Source: Cycas panzhihuaensis (taxonomy: Eukaryota > Cycadophyta). Taken from it: a DNA stretch of 64,000 bases. Positions 34,515-46,227 of this stretch are shown here, in pieces. The stretch spans positions 78,003,741 to 78,067,740 of the forward strand of contig CM041465.1 of the NCBI GenBank assembly GCA_023213395.1, written 5' to 3'. The notes beneath the pieces were generated by a model, which did not search any database, was not told the DNA's origin, and saw only the letters and a list, made by a program, of their open reading frames with translations. Each line of letters begins with the position of its first letter. The stretch's first letter is position 1. Made by a program: the position numbers and the translations under genes.

Positions 34515-37094
34515 CCCCTCCCAAATTTTAGAATCTGAACATCATACTTGATAATATTATTATAGCAGTATGAGGGTACTTTGAAGTCCAATCTAAGCAA
34601 CTAATCCTCTATCTCCATAAAAATGACATCTCTAGTAACAATAATCTTTCGTTGTAAAGGTATAAATACCTTATACCCTTTCTTATCCATAGGGTATCCA
34701 ACAAAGATACCTTTAAGTGCTTTTGGTTAGAGTTTATTTCGATCTGCATCTAGAATAAAGGCATAGTATATAGAGCCAAAAATTTTATAGTGAATAATAG
34801 GGGCTTGTCCTGACCACTTTTCATTAGGTGATTATCCTTCCTTTGATGGGCTAACAACATTGATACAATAAACAACTGTCTAGATGGCTTCGGCCTATAG
34901 GTAGGCAGGTACATTTTTGTATACCAAAATAGCCTGAGCTTTATTCATGATTGTCCTATTCATGCACTTGATAACTCCATTTTGTTGTGGGGTATCTGCT
35001 ACTGTTGTTTGATGCTTGGTGCCATTATCTTGAATATAGCTTTCAAACTCATGTGAGGTATATTTGCCACTATTATCAGTTCAAAGATATTTGAGTTGAT
35101 AACCTAACTCTTTTTCAGTGTAGGCTTTGAATTCATGGAATGCTTCATCTTTCTTGTGTAGAAAGGCTACCTATACTTTTCTAGTGAAATCATCAATGAA
35201 AGAGATGTAATATAACTTACCCTTTAGTGAAGGAATGGGTATTGGTCCACACAGATCAAAGTGTACCAATTGTAATGGATGGCTTGATTTCTACTGACTT
35301 TTGGGAAAGGGTTGTCGATAAGATTTAGCAATGATACAAGCTTCACATTTAAAGGGCTTAGAGGAAAACTTTGGAAGATTTGGAAGAGTGTTAGAAAAAT
35401 CTCTAAGTCTATCAATGTGAACATAGCCCATACGAGCATGCCAAATAGCTTCTTGTGACAATGTTAGATAGGTCAAGATGGAATTAAACACAAATTCTTC
35501 ATCAACATAAGGGCTTTGAGCACAATGGGCTTCAAAAGATGGGGAGTCATTCAGTTAAAAGAGTTTACTAGAGAGATGTCTAGTCAAGACCACTTGATTA
35601 GTTGGAGAGTGAATGACCTAAAGAGTTTGGTTATTTGTGGTTACACTCAGATTAAATCCACGAGAGACAAGTGTGGATAAGGAGAGCAGGTTTTGTTTAA
35701 GATTGGGTATGTATAAGACATCAAGCAATGTAAAATCTTTTAAGCCTAGGAGTTTTAGGCGAATGCTACCAATTCCTTCAACAGGTTATTGTGATTTATC
35801 TGCTATGTGAACAACTTCTTGAATATTTAAGTCAAATGTTTGATATAGACTGCAATTACACGTCATATATTGAGTTGTTCATGTGTCCATGATCCACTGT
35901 CCTTCGATTAAAGCCACACTATTTGTAATTCTAATAGGGTTTGGCATTGGTGAAGGGAATTTACAAGTGATATATCCACATCGAGCTTCAAAATATCACT
36001 TTAGTTGGTCAATGGCATTTGATGCTAAAGATCCCTTAATTCTTTGAAAGTGTGCTTGTACAAAGCCTGCACCACTAAAGGATTCTTCATAAGTTTCTTT
36101 AACATTATGAGCTCTATATTTTTATTAAAACTTGGCTAACTTATAAGTGGCAATTCTGTAATCTTTTGTTAAGTGTCATTTACGGTTAGATCAATCACAC
36201 ATAATAGTTTAATTGCTAGTCCATGAAAAAGTACTGGTTTGGCCTGACTGTCTTGTTCTTTGTTGAGGTGGCCCTTGGCCTTGAGACTCGAGGCTGTGAC
36301 TAAGGGTCTGATTGACCTTGTGGATGATTTCCCACATTTCTTCCTGTTCCTCTTGCTCAGTTATTTCCTCTACCATGAGAGGGACCTTGATTTTTTATGT
36401 AGCAAACTTCTTCTTCCACCTCAAAGGCTACATCTGGAAAAGAGTCAGAGGCTATAAAGTTGGTATTAAAAGTCTTGTCAAATTCTATGAACTTCTCAAG
36501 AAGTGCTTCGAAGTTGAGTGTCTTTAATGTTTCATCAGATTGAAGACTTCCAAGTAAGTTTTTATAATCAGAGAGATGTAAATATGATTGGATCAAGAAT
36601 GCCTAAGTGATACATTGAGTCTTAAAATCTTTATCAATTATATGTTTTATTGGTCGAAGGAGATTTATTATCTCATGAGCTTGTCCCTTCTATATTTTTA
36701 ATTTATTCATTTTTAAAATAAGATGAACAAATTCTAAATCTGACCTGGTATCAAAGTTCTTCTTGAGAACTTCAAGGACCTTCTAGGTTGTATCATATTA
36801 CTCTTCATTAATCAAGTTCTACAAGGAGTGATCAGTAACTAATAGAATTTCTGCATAAATCTTTTCATCATCTATCTCCAATTGTAGTTTGGTTATAGCA
36901 TCTATAGGAGCTATTGGTGCAGATCCACCAGAAGCAGGTATTATAATTATTGATAGTACGATGGGTGTAGGCTACAAGTGGGCTCTCTAAAGGCCTTCAT
37001 ACTTTACAATATTTTTAATTCTAGTGTACCACAAATCTCAATTTTCTTTGTCTTTAAATATGCAATTGACATTCTGCTTTAATTGAGATGATAT
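34515..37094 (-). pseudogene. Gag, protease and integrase of element E2
   Basis: Minus-strand remnants in the same order as E1. Gag runs from a mutated start (ATA near 37092-37094) with NFEALLEKFIEFDKTFNTNF near 36455-36515 and an RG-rich tail. The protease region has lost a clean DTG (about 35870-35900). GAG-pre-integrase shows IWHARMGYVHIDRLRDFSNT near 35400-35450 and CEACIIAKSYRQPF near 35310-35350. The integrase core holds DNTSNQ-like remnants near 35060 and PQQNGVI near 34970. Part of this frame is better kept than E1's, for example the CEAC zinc-binding cysteines that E1 has frameshifted. Many stops make it inactive. Confidence 0.85.
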
Positions 37095-37692
37095 GGTGAT
37101 GATGAAGAAGTAGAAGAGATGATAGAAGTATATGTTACTGACACATGTGGGTAATACACCTGACGTAGCAGGGATATTGAAATGAATACTATAATAAGAA
37201 GCAAACAATAATTAAGTATTTTCCAATAACTATGAAAAATAAGTATAAGTAATAATGTAGGAATAAGGCCTAATGTAGAGTTGACAAAGAGTAGTGATGT
37301 GTCATTCCACTAAACTCCAACTTATATCCAAATGTAGGTGAGGTTTTAATACCTAAGGCTTCTAGTATATGACTAGGGCCTTCACCCATGATACCCACAC
37401 CTGCACTTGGTGATGAAATCCAAGTCATAACGGAGTCCAGGTACTCCCAGTCCTCACCCAGTTTACCAGTGATCTATATAGCTCCACCGAAGAGTCAAAT
37501 AGTGTGTGTGTGTATCCCACAACTATGATGGATATTGGACCAAGTTAATATAAATTTTGCATTAAGGTTTTTAATTTTTCTAAGTGGTTATTAGGATTAA
37601 CCCTGATTGGATATTATAGGTATGGTTAACCTATCCCTCCACCACTATTCCAGTTAAAACCAGACCCAGTATGAAACTCACACCTCCCTTAA
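37095..37692 (-). other. Leader of E2, gag-proximal part
   Basis: Matches E1 28570-29160 in reverse complement. It includes the plus-strand proline-rich frame (about 37320-37530) also seen opposite the leader of E1, with one stop here, and a short (GT)n run near 37501. The five bases 37688-37692 (cttaa) are the left, once-mutated target duplication of element C. Confidence 0.65.
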
Positions 37693-38124
37693 TATTAGAA
37701 ATAATAATGTAGGTCTAAATGCTCTGATACCAAATGTAGGAAAAATATTTTGTAGGAGAATGGGGCAGAACATAGAATAGAATCACATACATCAATGTAG
37801 CATAAACTAAAAATCAATTATAGTCATTCCATTGTAGTGAAGAGAGTTACAAATTTCCTAAATGAGGGCAGTGTCTAAAGATACCAGAGTTGCACTCCCC
37901 TCAATATTTATAATTTAAGGGAGGAGGGAAACTTCTCAACCCCTAAATTTAAAATAATAATAAAATAAAGTTAACTTAACTCAAATGAAACTAACTTAAA
38001 TCAAAGTTAAACTTACCTTAACTTATCTCGACATATTGAGCATCACATATCTAAATTAAAGTTGATGAGGTGCATAATCCTGGTTGGAAAGGTAGGAGTG
38101 GAGTGATGATGATTAACTCCAATA
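37693..38124 (-). repeat. 3' LTR of element C
   Basis: On the minus strand TATTGGAGTTAAT... to ...TTTCTAATA. The sequence ending ttttcctaca at 37735 (the LTR end in D) is followed by tttggtatcagagc (a perfect primer site, 37721-37734) and about 28 bp more before the element ends. Next to its right end lies the purine tract attaaggggtagaa (38125-38138, minus). Confidence 0.85.
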
Positions 38125-38878
38125 TTCTACCCCTTAATATCATCACGAACACTTGTATCTTTTCCTTGAACTTATAAAACTTATACTTAAAAAAAACTTT
38201 AAAATTCTAATCTTCATTAACATACTTCAACCTTCTTGCAAAATATATCTCTTTACCAAGATATGATGTAAAGAAACTATAAGTAGATGATGCTTGATTC
38301 AAGTATGTATATATAAATGCAACTTTGACTTTGTCAACTGGAACATTGAGAAAAATTTAAATTTGAACTTTATCTTTTGTAATCTGTATGCTGTCAACAA
38401 CTATCATATCATAAGATTCCTTTTTTGTCATATCAGATTCATTCTCCATCATGTCATAGGATTCATTTTCATTCTCCCTCTCAAATGGAGGATCAAATCC
38501 TTATGTAGCAAGTTGGTCATACATTTGATCTGAATCTTCATTAGTTTTGTCATTATGATCTACCTGTTCTATCACCTGTCTCACATGCTCAACAAAAATA
38601 TCATCAAATACAAGGAGGGTATCTCCTTCATAAGTAGAAATTAATGTATCCCAAACAGATTTAGAAGTTGTTAATTCAAAAACCTTTGAAAAAGCATCAT
38701 CATGAATAGTACAAAATAATAATCCTAAAACTTCATTGTGCTTTCTAAAATTTTCTTTAATACTGAGATCACAATCACATTGTAAATATTTTATAAGATC
38801 ATGTTTAATAAAATAGTCTTGCATAGTGTTATACCATAGTAAAAAGTTATGGCCATTGAAAATGAGAAATTGTGTCAT
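38125..38878 (-). pseudogene. Gag-like protein of element C
   Basis: ATG at 38876-38878, supported by alignment with D. The N-terminal part is the best preserved of the family: MTQFLIFNGHNFLLWYNTMQ, CDLSIKENFRKHNEVLGLLF and FELTTSKSVWDTLISTYEGD, open to about 38501. This is the copia UBN2-type gag pattern. Beyond, an acidic linker (ENESYDMMENESDM) and the basic C-terminal region (NQASSTYSFF, FFKYKFYKFKEK) continue to the PPT with a few stops. No zinc knuckle is present. It would act as a capsid-forming gag; the C-terminal region is unassigned. Confidence 0.75.
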
Positions 38879-41800
38879 TTTATCACGAAAAGCTTTAGTA
38901 TAAAAGTATGCTTTTACTAAGTCAAGAAGGTCAAGAAATATAATGAATATATATGATTTCAAATAAACCTTTTTAAAAGTGGAAAAAATACCCTTTAAAA
39001 AGTCAATCAACTAGGCACAGTAAAGAAATGATGGATATATAAACAAATTTTCATGTAATAAAGATCTTATTAGAAATACAAATCTGAAATGTAACTTTGA
39101 TGATAAAAGGACTAATCCTTAATCTTTTAATTTTCTTCAAATGAATAAATGTAAATTCTCAATGTAATAAATCTTTAGCCTTGATGATAATAGATAATGC
39201 TGAAAAAACTGAAATATATGTATATTTTACTTTGAAAGATAAGGAGTAGGAAGAAAACTTTTAAAAGAAGGGTTAGAGGACAACCTCAAGTTTAGCTACT
39301 TCAAAAATATACTAAATGATGTTAAAATAATATAAAACTTTACCAGTATGAAGATTATAAAATATAAATCTAATGGAACTGATCGTTTTGAAAATGGGTT
39401 CCTACAAGTTAAGTTTTAATGATCCAAAGAAAACAGGCTTTGTTTTGAGGCCTAACAGGAGCTGAGGCTCAAAATTGTATTAAAATGCAATAAAACTTTA
39501 TAAAATACTAAGAAATGATTAAATATTATTTAGAACACTTCTCAATATACTTTCAGCTAAAGAATTTTGAGAAATATATATATATGTGTGTAAAAAATAG
39601 CAAGTTTAAAGTAATAAAGTACTTCTAATTTGAGCGAATTGAAAATTAGTAAAAGTACATTAAAATGTATAAAAAACTATATCAGATCAAAGAGAATTGA
39701 GTCATATTCCCAAAAAAAATAACACAACTGAATTTGGATGTCAAACAAAAGAGTTATTGCAGAACTAGTAGCAGGTACCTTTATGGTAAAATGTTAAGAA
39801 AAATGCTAAAAACCACTAAAATTTCACTTTCGACGATTAAAATAGTGGTCAAAATGAATTCTAAAAAATAAAATAAAAGATGGGTAATGAATTTTATTTA
39901 ATGTAGATCACTTTAGAATAAATTCAGGTAGAAAATGGTTTCCTGGTAATAAAATACAATCAGTTCAAAAAGTGATTTTATAAAAAGTTTTAAAAAAGTT
40001 GAAAAAATGACTAATTGACTTTAAATCGACTGAAATAGGGTCAAATCAGCACCAAATTGGTCATATGACCAGTCAAAATTAATCTACAGAAAATTTCTGA
40101 TCCAATGAAACTAGTTTCATTAGAAACTGATGTCTTAGTGAGGAGTTATGATAAAACATCTCCAGTAACCTTATGTAAAAATAAAAAATTAAAAAAAAAT
40201 GAAAAGAAAAAAGTTTATAAAAAAGTGAAAAGCTCCTTTAAGGATAACTAACGGTCACATGAGAGGGACACGAGGTTGAGGGATGAAAGAGAAAGGCTGG
40301 ATTTAAAAAATTATTATATCTAATTAATTTTTTATTAAACTTTATAACAAATAAATAAATTTTAAATTCAAATAACCTGTCGTTGGGGTTTTAAACACAG
40401 AATTAAGATTATAAAGTGGAGATTTTGAATAAAAGAGGCGTGTGTTGTGCCGCCGCCACCCTACATGCAGCCTGCATGTTGAAACACTGGGGAGAGAGCT
40501 AGACAAGTAGCTCGAGGGACGCGGAGAGGCCGCAGTGCCGTAGAGAGGAGACGCTGGAAGAAGATGGGTGCACTACACGTAGAGGAGAAGGACGCAGAGG
40601 CCATTTAACAGCAACAGAAAGACTATCACACTAGCTGCATAGTCTGGAGACGGAGGTGGTTGAACGAAGGAACTAGCCACGGGAGAAGGATGGACGAAGG
40701 ACCCACGGTCCTGCAGACAGAGCGCAAAGAACCTCACACATAGGAGTCAAGAGCCGCAATCCTCTTTTCCTTTATTTTTCGTTCTTATCATGTTTCTACA
40801 GAGGCTCTGTGATTTACTTTTCTTTAAATTTTCTTTAAATTTTTGTTGCAGATTATTCTCAAAGATTATTGTGTTTATGCAGGCTATGAACCCTTTGGCT
40901 TTTGGATGGCGAATACTAAGTACCAGAGGGTTGAAAGATGGTCTGGTACCCTTTTATGACACCAACGAGGGCCTGATCTGCCTTACATTAAAAATGGAGC
41001 TACTTAAGTATTTGTGGAGTGTTGAAAACTTGGAAAATAAACTTAAGTTATTGTGGTTTTTTAGAGTTTGTAATGGCAATTTATATGCATCTCTCAAAGG
41101 ATGGTTGAGTTTGCCCAATGTTAGGTTTGGAGCTTTTATATACTTCCAAAGGAAGAGAATGGATTTATGAATAGATTCATGTGTTATTCTTCATACACAT
41201 GATGTTGATAATGGAAGCAACTATGGGATGGCTTATATGCAATTTGTTGTTATACCTTTTTCGATGGAAATATCTGTTTGATCAATCGTGGTTTGATTTG
41301 CAGATGATGATTTGATCCCTGAGATCAAATGTTTTAAATGCAGCTGGCAGTATGTGGTTGTAGTGGGCTCTGTTGAAGCAATCAGATTTATTGTAATAGA
41401 TATTAAGACTTATAAGTTTCATGGAAAATAATATAGTTGTTTACAAAAGAACGCATGGAATAGTCATCCCAAAAATGAGCTTTTGAGTCCAGTGTTAATC
41501 ATAGCAAGCAATCTTCAATAATAGATTTTTTTGTTTATTTTGAGTACTATGACACTTCAGAAGTTATGGAAGTTAATCCTAAGGCTACCTCCTAATATCA
41601 AGGCAAATCTCCTCTTTGCTTTGTAAAGCTACAGTAAAGAATAGACTTGAAGCTACTGTTCAGCATTCCATCACTATTTTTGTCTATGAGACTCTTGAAA
41701 ATGATAGAGTATAAGAAAGGGGTTCAAATTCTTGAGTTGCTTTATGAAGAGAATGAGAAAATGCCAGTTCGTGGATCAAGTATCCTTCTATAACGATACA

Positions 41801-44163
41801 GTCAACAATGAAGACTTCAAAAAATGGATGAAAAGACTTTGTTTTTCATTCTACAAGTATCCATTTATTTATGATACATCAAGAAAAAAGTAAAATTTTG
41901 CAGTTGGATTCCAATTATCAAATGTGTTCTGAGTTTCAAGATGCTATACTATATTCTATTTTTCTCAAGGGTACTTGCCCCTATTTATTTTTTTGTGATT
42001 TTTTTTTACTTTTGAACCTTTCAAAGAAAACTTGCTTAATAATATGAGTTTTCAGCTAAAAGTGTATTGAGAAATATATGTTTAAATTTTTAAAAAAATG
42101 AAGAACCAAATATTTCAAGGTCATGCAAAAAAATTAAAATTTTCAAATATACTTAAGCAAGATATATCAAAGAATCAAGATATGTATGTATGTTTAAATC
42201 TTATTTGAGTCAGACAAGACAATTGTTTCTCAAGACTGTAAATCTATACTATCAGATTCGATTAGTGTAATATATCACCCTTGACGTTCCAGGAACTTTC
42301 ATCAACTGGATTTATACAAATAACTGTTATGCAAGAAGCGACTCTTTTGGTTATTCTCAAAGGAAACTTCAAATGAACTCTAAAGTATTATTGTTGTCAT
42401 GTATAAGGACAAAGCTAGCCTTTTAAGCATTACAATGAGAAATGGTTTTTATTATTGCATCAAATTCTAGTGTTCTAGATGAGGCTTTTTTCACATTCCT
42501 TGAATGCACCTCTTGTCTCGATGTTTGCTGTTAGGCCTGGAAGTAAAGTATAAATATAAAGGAAATATATCAAATAAAGATGAAGGAAATGTTTTGTATC
42601 AAAAAATGATGTGATTTTTGCATCTACTTTAGGGTAGATAAATCACAAAAATATGTATGCTTTTAGTTTACCTTCAGAAATTTTATTTGCATCATTTGAA
42701 TGCCTCTCTACTTAGTTTCATTCCACTTTGAGTTGCAAGTACATATATGCTCAATGTAGTTTTTTTTATCTTCTCAAGGAAGGAATGATAAGATGCCAAC
42801 AGCAAAGTGCTTGCCTATATTTAGTAGCTATTGTAATGGTGAATGCACCATGAATAAGAAATGTCAAAGAGAAAACTTATTTCCAAAAAAAATATTTTAT
42901 CAATCAACAACAAGGACAGCTTGACAAAAATGAAACTTGATTTGTGTAGCTTTTTTTTATGTTACAAGAAACCATAATAAACCAGTAGTTTTTTTTATTC
43001 AATGGAGTTCAAATAAACTAGGAAATTTTCTACTATTTTGACAAAAAATAAGTCAAGCAAATGACATGTATATATGTTTGTATTCTAAACATTTTTAAAT
43101 ATGTTACAGATATATTAGAAAAATATGTATTTAAATTTGATAAAAGTATGAAGAACCTAGAAACGTAGTTATAGCTGATTTGCAGCAGAAAAATAAGCTT
43201 CAAAAGCTTCTAGTAGACAAATCTGCAGTGTATTCTTCTCCAGAGATTGTAGATCTGTAGAAAACTTGAAAATATAGTAAAAAAAGTGATGAAAAATATA
43301 GATCTATAATGAAATGTAGCAGATCTAAAATGAAACATCACAGATCTGAAGTGAGAACCAGTAGATCTGAAAAAATATTGTGTAAATATTATAGATTTAA
43401 CCTAAGTATAGCAGATTTATAGCCAAAAATTGTAGATCTGAATGAATATACTAGAAGAATGGTGAAAATTTACTGAAATAAGCAGATCTATAGTAGATCT
43501 GGAAAAATATGTAACATATCTAAAAAAAACTATGGCAGATCTAAAGTAAATGTTACAGATCTAAAATAGCTATACCAGAAAATGGTGTAATACTTCCTGA
43601 AACAAGTAGATCTAAAGTAAATATACTAGATCTGAGAAAAATATGGTAGATCTTGAAGTAAAATTTAAAGATCTTGAAGAAAAACAGTATGAAGTCTGCA
43701 TGCAACTGATATTCTTTGCAGATCTACGAAAAATATCAGATAAGTAGATAAGAAAAACTTGTAAACTATCAAATATATGATAAAAATGTAGATCTGAAGA
43801 GAAATAACTCAAATATGAGAAAAAACTTGAATATATATAACTTGTTGTTGAAATAATGATGAAATATAAGATAAAATATGTGGAAGTGAAGAAATATGGC
43901 TCAAATCTAAGAAAATGACTTGAGCAAATATGGCTTACTGCTGAAATCCTGCATAGATCTGCATAAATCTGAAAATAGATCTAAGAAATATTTGTTATAC
44001 TAGAAATATAGCTCAATAATAATCAAAATCTGCTGAAATAATGTATAAAACTTGCTGAAAATTTACAGAAAAATAAATGTAACTGAATATTTGTTGCTGT
44101 GAGCAAATCTTCTTCAAAATACCAATAACTTTTTCGAAAAACTTCACAGATCAGCAATCGCTT
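38879..44163 (-). other. Long leader of element C with a variable segment
   Basis: The gag-proximal part (38879-40310) and the PBS-proximal part (43050-44163) match B and D. The middle (about 40380-43050) has no counterpart in B or D. It starts with a GC-rich patch (40436-40720), unlike anything else in the element. A plus-strand stretch then has pyrimidine tracts ending in tttttgttgcag (near 40853) and tgtttatgcag (near 40881), similar to splice acceptors, and an open frame to 41168 (NPLAFGWRILSTRGLKDGLV). I do not recognise the frame. The segment may be captured host DNA in antisense to the element. Confidence 0.55.
43200..44000 (-). repeat. AGATCT-rich degenerate tandem repeats in leader of C
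   Basis: Many gtagatctgaa and cagatctaaa(g) units at irregular 20-50 bp spacing, equivalent to those in B and D. Confidence 0.75.
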
Positions 44164-44177
44164 GCTCTGATACCAAA
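44164..44177 (-). promoter_or_regulatory. Primer-binding site of element C
   Basis: Minus-strand tttggtatcagagc directly after the extended 5' LTR, an exact tRNA-iMet complement. A second, mutated copy (gctttaataccaaat on the plus strand, 44206-44220) lies inside the LTR. Confidence 0.85.
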
Positions 44178-44625
44178 TGTTGGAAATAATAATTTAGGCC
44201 CAAATGCTTTAATACCAAATGTAGGAAAAATATTTTGTAGAAGAACAAGATAGAACATAGAATAGAATCACATAAATCAATATTGCAATACATCAATGCA
44301 GCATAAACTGAAAATCCATTGTAGTCATTCCATTGTAGTGAAGAGAGTTACAAATTTCCTAAATGAGGGCGGTGTCTAAAGACACCAGAGTTGCACACCC
44401 CTCAATATTTATAATTTGGGGGAGGAGGGAAACTCCTCAACCCCTGAATTCAAAATAATAATAAAATAAAGTTAACTTGACTCAAATGAAACTAACTTAA
44501 ATCAAAGTTAAACTTACCTTAACTTACCTCGACATGTTAAGCATCACATGTTTAAATTAAAGGTGATAAGGTGTACAATCCTGGTTAGAAAGGTGGGAGT
44601 GGAGTGATGATGATTAACTCCAATA
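44178..44625 (-). repeat. 5' LTR of element C (448 bp)
   Basis: Plus-strand left end TGTTGGAAATAAT, right end CTCCAATA. It corresponds to 37693-38124, including the extension past the internal primer-site copy. Confidence 0.85.
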
Positions 44626-44630
44626 CTTAG

Positions 44631-45898
44631 TGCTTAGACTTCAGCTAATCGTTATCTATTTTAACCAAGGCGAGTGTGCACATAAGTCAAAAATTGACAG
44701 TATAAATCATATGGATGAGATTCTTTTTAAGAATAATGTAAGTTGTTTTTAAATAATTGAAAATTGAAATGGAAAGTTACCAAATGTGTTTGCTTACTTT
44801 TTGTGCTTGCTTTGTTATTGATGTTACTTTTGTGATGCTTTATGCTATGTGTGCAAATAGAAAAAACATGCTAGATTTAGCAGGGGAATTGGATGTTGCT
44901 TCTAATCTAAAGTTTCCCTTCCTTTAGTATAATGTTTTCAAATATGTTTTTAGAAATTTTAATACAAAAGCCATAATAGGCTAAAACACTAATCAACTTA
45001 CCGCTAGAATTCTGATTTTTCTAAATCTATATGCATGTTATTTTGCCCTATTTTACGATTTTTTTATAAAATTTACAAATAATGATAATTTTAAAAAATT
45101 ATAAATATAAAGGCCTAAATAATGAAATTTGAATTTTTGTTAGAAGAAAAAAGCATTCATAATGTTGTTTCTGATAGAGTATTGAAGTCAAATTTCTAAA
45201 AAGGAAAAAAAAAAAATTGCCTAAAAAAAGCACAAAAGTATAATCCTACTAGATACACAGTCTCAGAATCTAAACTTCAATATGTCAAAAGTTACATTTT
45301 AGGATGTACATCAACTTTTCCTTCTACATCATCTCTAAAATTAGCCAAAATATTACCTAAAATACCCTCACAATATCCTTTGTGGGGTTGAGTAGGCAAA
45401 TTTAGCATCTGTAAGAAAACTGCATAGATCTCACTAACTAATGGATAAACTTTGATAAGATTTATCTTTAAATGATTCTAAGACATAAATCTACCAGATC
45501 CCTCAATGAAACTTTCAGATTTTCAGCTTATAATTAAAGGATTTCATTGAGAAAAGTGCCTTAACTCATTTATCTGTAAATTTTACCCTTTTATCTCAGC
45601 CAAAACTCATTATTGTAGGCTGAATCTGAAGTTTCTCAAGAAGACAAAAATTATCCTTTAGTCAAGGTGACCTTGCATACTAAATTTTATCAAAATCTGA
45701 GATGGTCAAATTTTTCATAAAATTTTAGGTCTTTAGTACTTTCTTCACCTCTGAAATTTTACACACATAGAGAAAGTAGCAACATACAAAGTACTACATG
45801 TTAAAATTAATAAATGCACTCTCAATACTCTACATTGAAGGTGAAGGAGAGGCAAAATGACTCCATGCAAGTGGAATGGAGTGAATAGATCTCCTTCT
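44631..45898 (-). other. Leader of E2, LTR-proximal part
   Basis: Matches E1 27181-28560 in reverse complement. It contains the contracted version of the short tandem array (about 44800-44860). No gene was seen. Confidence 0.7.
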
Positions 45899-45911
45899 AG
45901 CTGATACCACA

Positions 45912-46222
45912 TGAAAGAAGGATGAATCTAGGGAATAAATCACTCGCATGCAAACAATGGTAATAGAGAATGAAAAATAGATAAAACCATATATGATAGC
46001 AAGCTTGGAGGTAAGAATGAATAATGACTCCCTCCTTGAGATTTCACCTTTTATTATTGAGGGTGAGCATTAAGGTTAGGATTTTCTCGCCTAATGACAT
46101 GAACTCAAAATTACATCTAAATGTACATAAAATGCATTTCATTAAGAGACTAATGCTAACAATATATCTTAAAGTCATATAATTAATCTACACAAATGAC
46201 CTTGATACATTAACCTCTTTCA
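45912..46222 (-). repeat. 5' LTR of element E2 with adjacent primer site
   Basis: 311 bp, plus strand TGAAAGAAGG...ACCTCTTTCA, followed by the AAGAG target duplication (46223-46227). To its left, minus-strand tgtggtatcagc (about 45900-45911) is the primer site with a 2-base deletion. Confidence 0.92.
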
Positions 46223-46227
46223 AAGAG

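Larger units (their letters stand above)
37693..44625 (-). mobile_element. Gag-only LTR element C (-), extended LTRs
   Basis: 6933 bp, same family as B and D. Target duplications are cttaa (37688-37692) and cttag (44626-44630). The flanks rejoin to the leader sequence cctcccttaggacctt present uninterrupted in E1. Minus-strand order: 5' LTR, PBS, leader of about 5.3 kb, gag-like frame, PPT, 3' LTR. No pol was seen. Its LTRs extend about 42 bp beyond the LTR end of D and include a copy of the primer site. Confidence 0.88.
21605..46222 (-). mobile_element. Ty1/copia element E2 (-), carrying three nested insertions
   Basis: Flanked by perfect AAGAG duplications (21600-21604 and 46223-46227) and bounded by two 311-bp LTRs. 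Without its insertions it is about 7.5 kb, the size of its sister E1. Insertions: solo gypsy-type LTR (23653-26153), E1 (26855-34509) and gag-only element C (37693-44625). Minus-strand order from the right: 5' LTR, PBS, leader, gag, integrase, RT, RNase H, post-pol region, PPT, 3' LTR. All frames are broken. E2 must predate all three insertions. Confidence 0.92.

Noticed and set aside
37721-37734. Primer-binding site left of 37735 as evidence for a second, tandem element to the left
   Set aside because: The sequence 37693-37734 is also present at the same place in the 5' LTR of C (44178-44220), and the CTTAR target duplication lies outside it, so it belongs to the LTR.
40790-41170. 126-codon frame in element C as a gene
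   Set aside because: No recognised domain, and it sits in antisense within a leader segment. Kept only as part of the possible captured segment.
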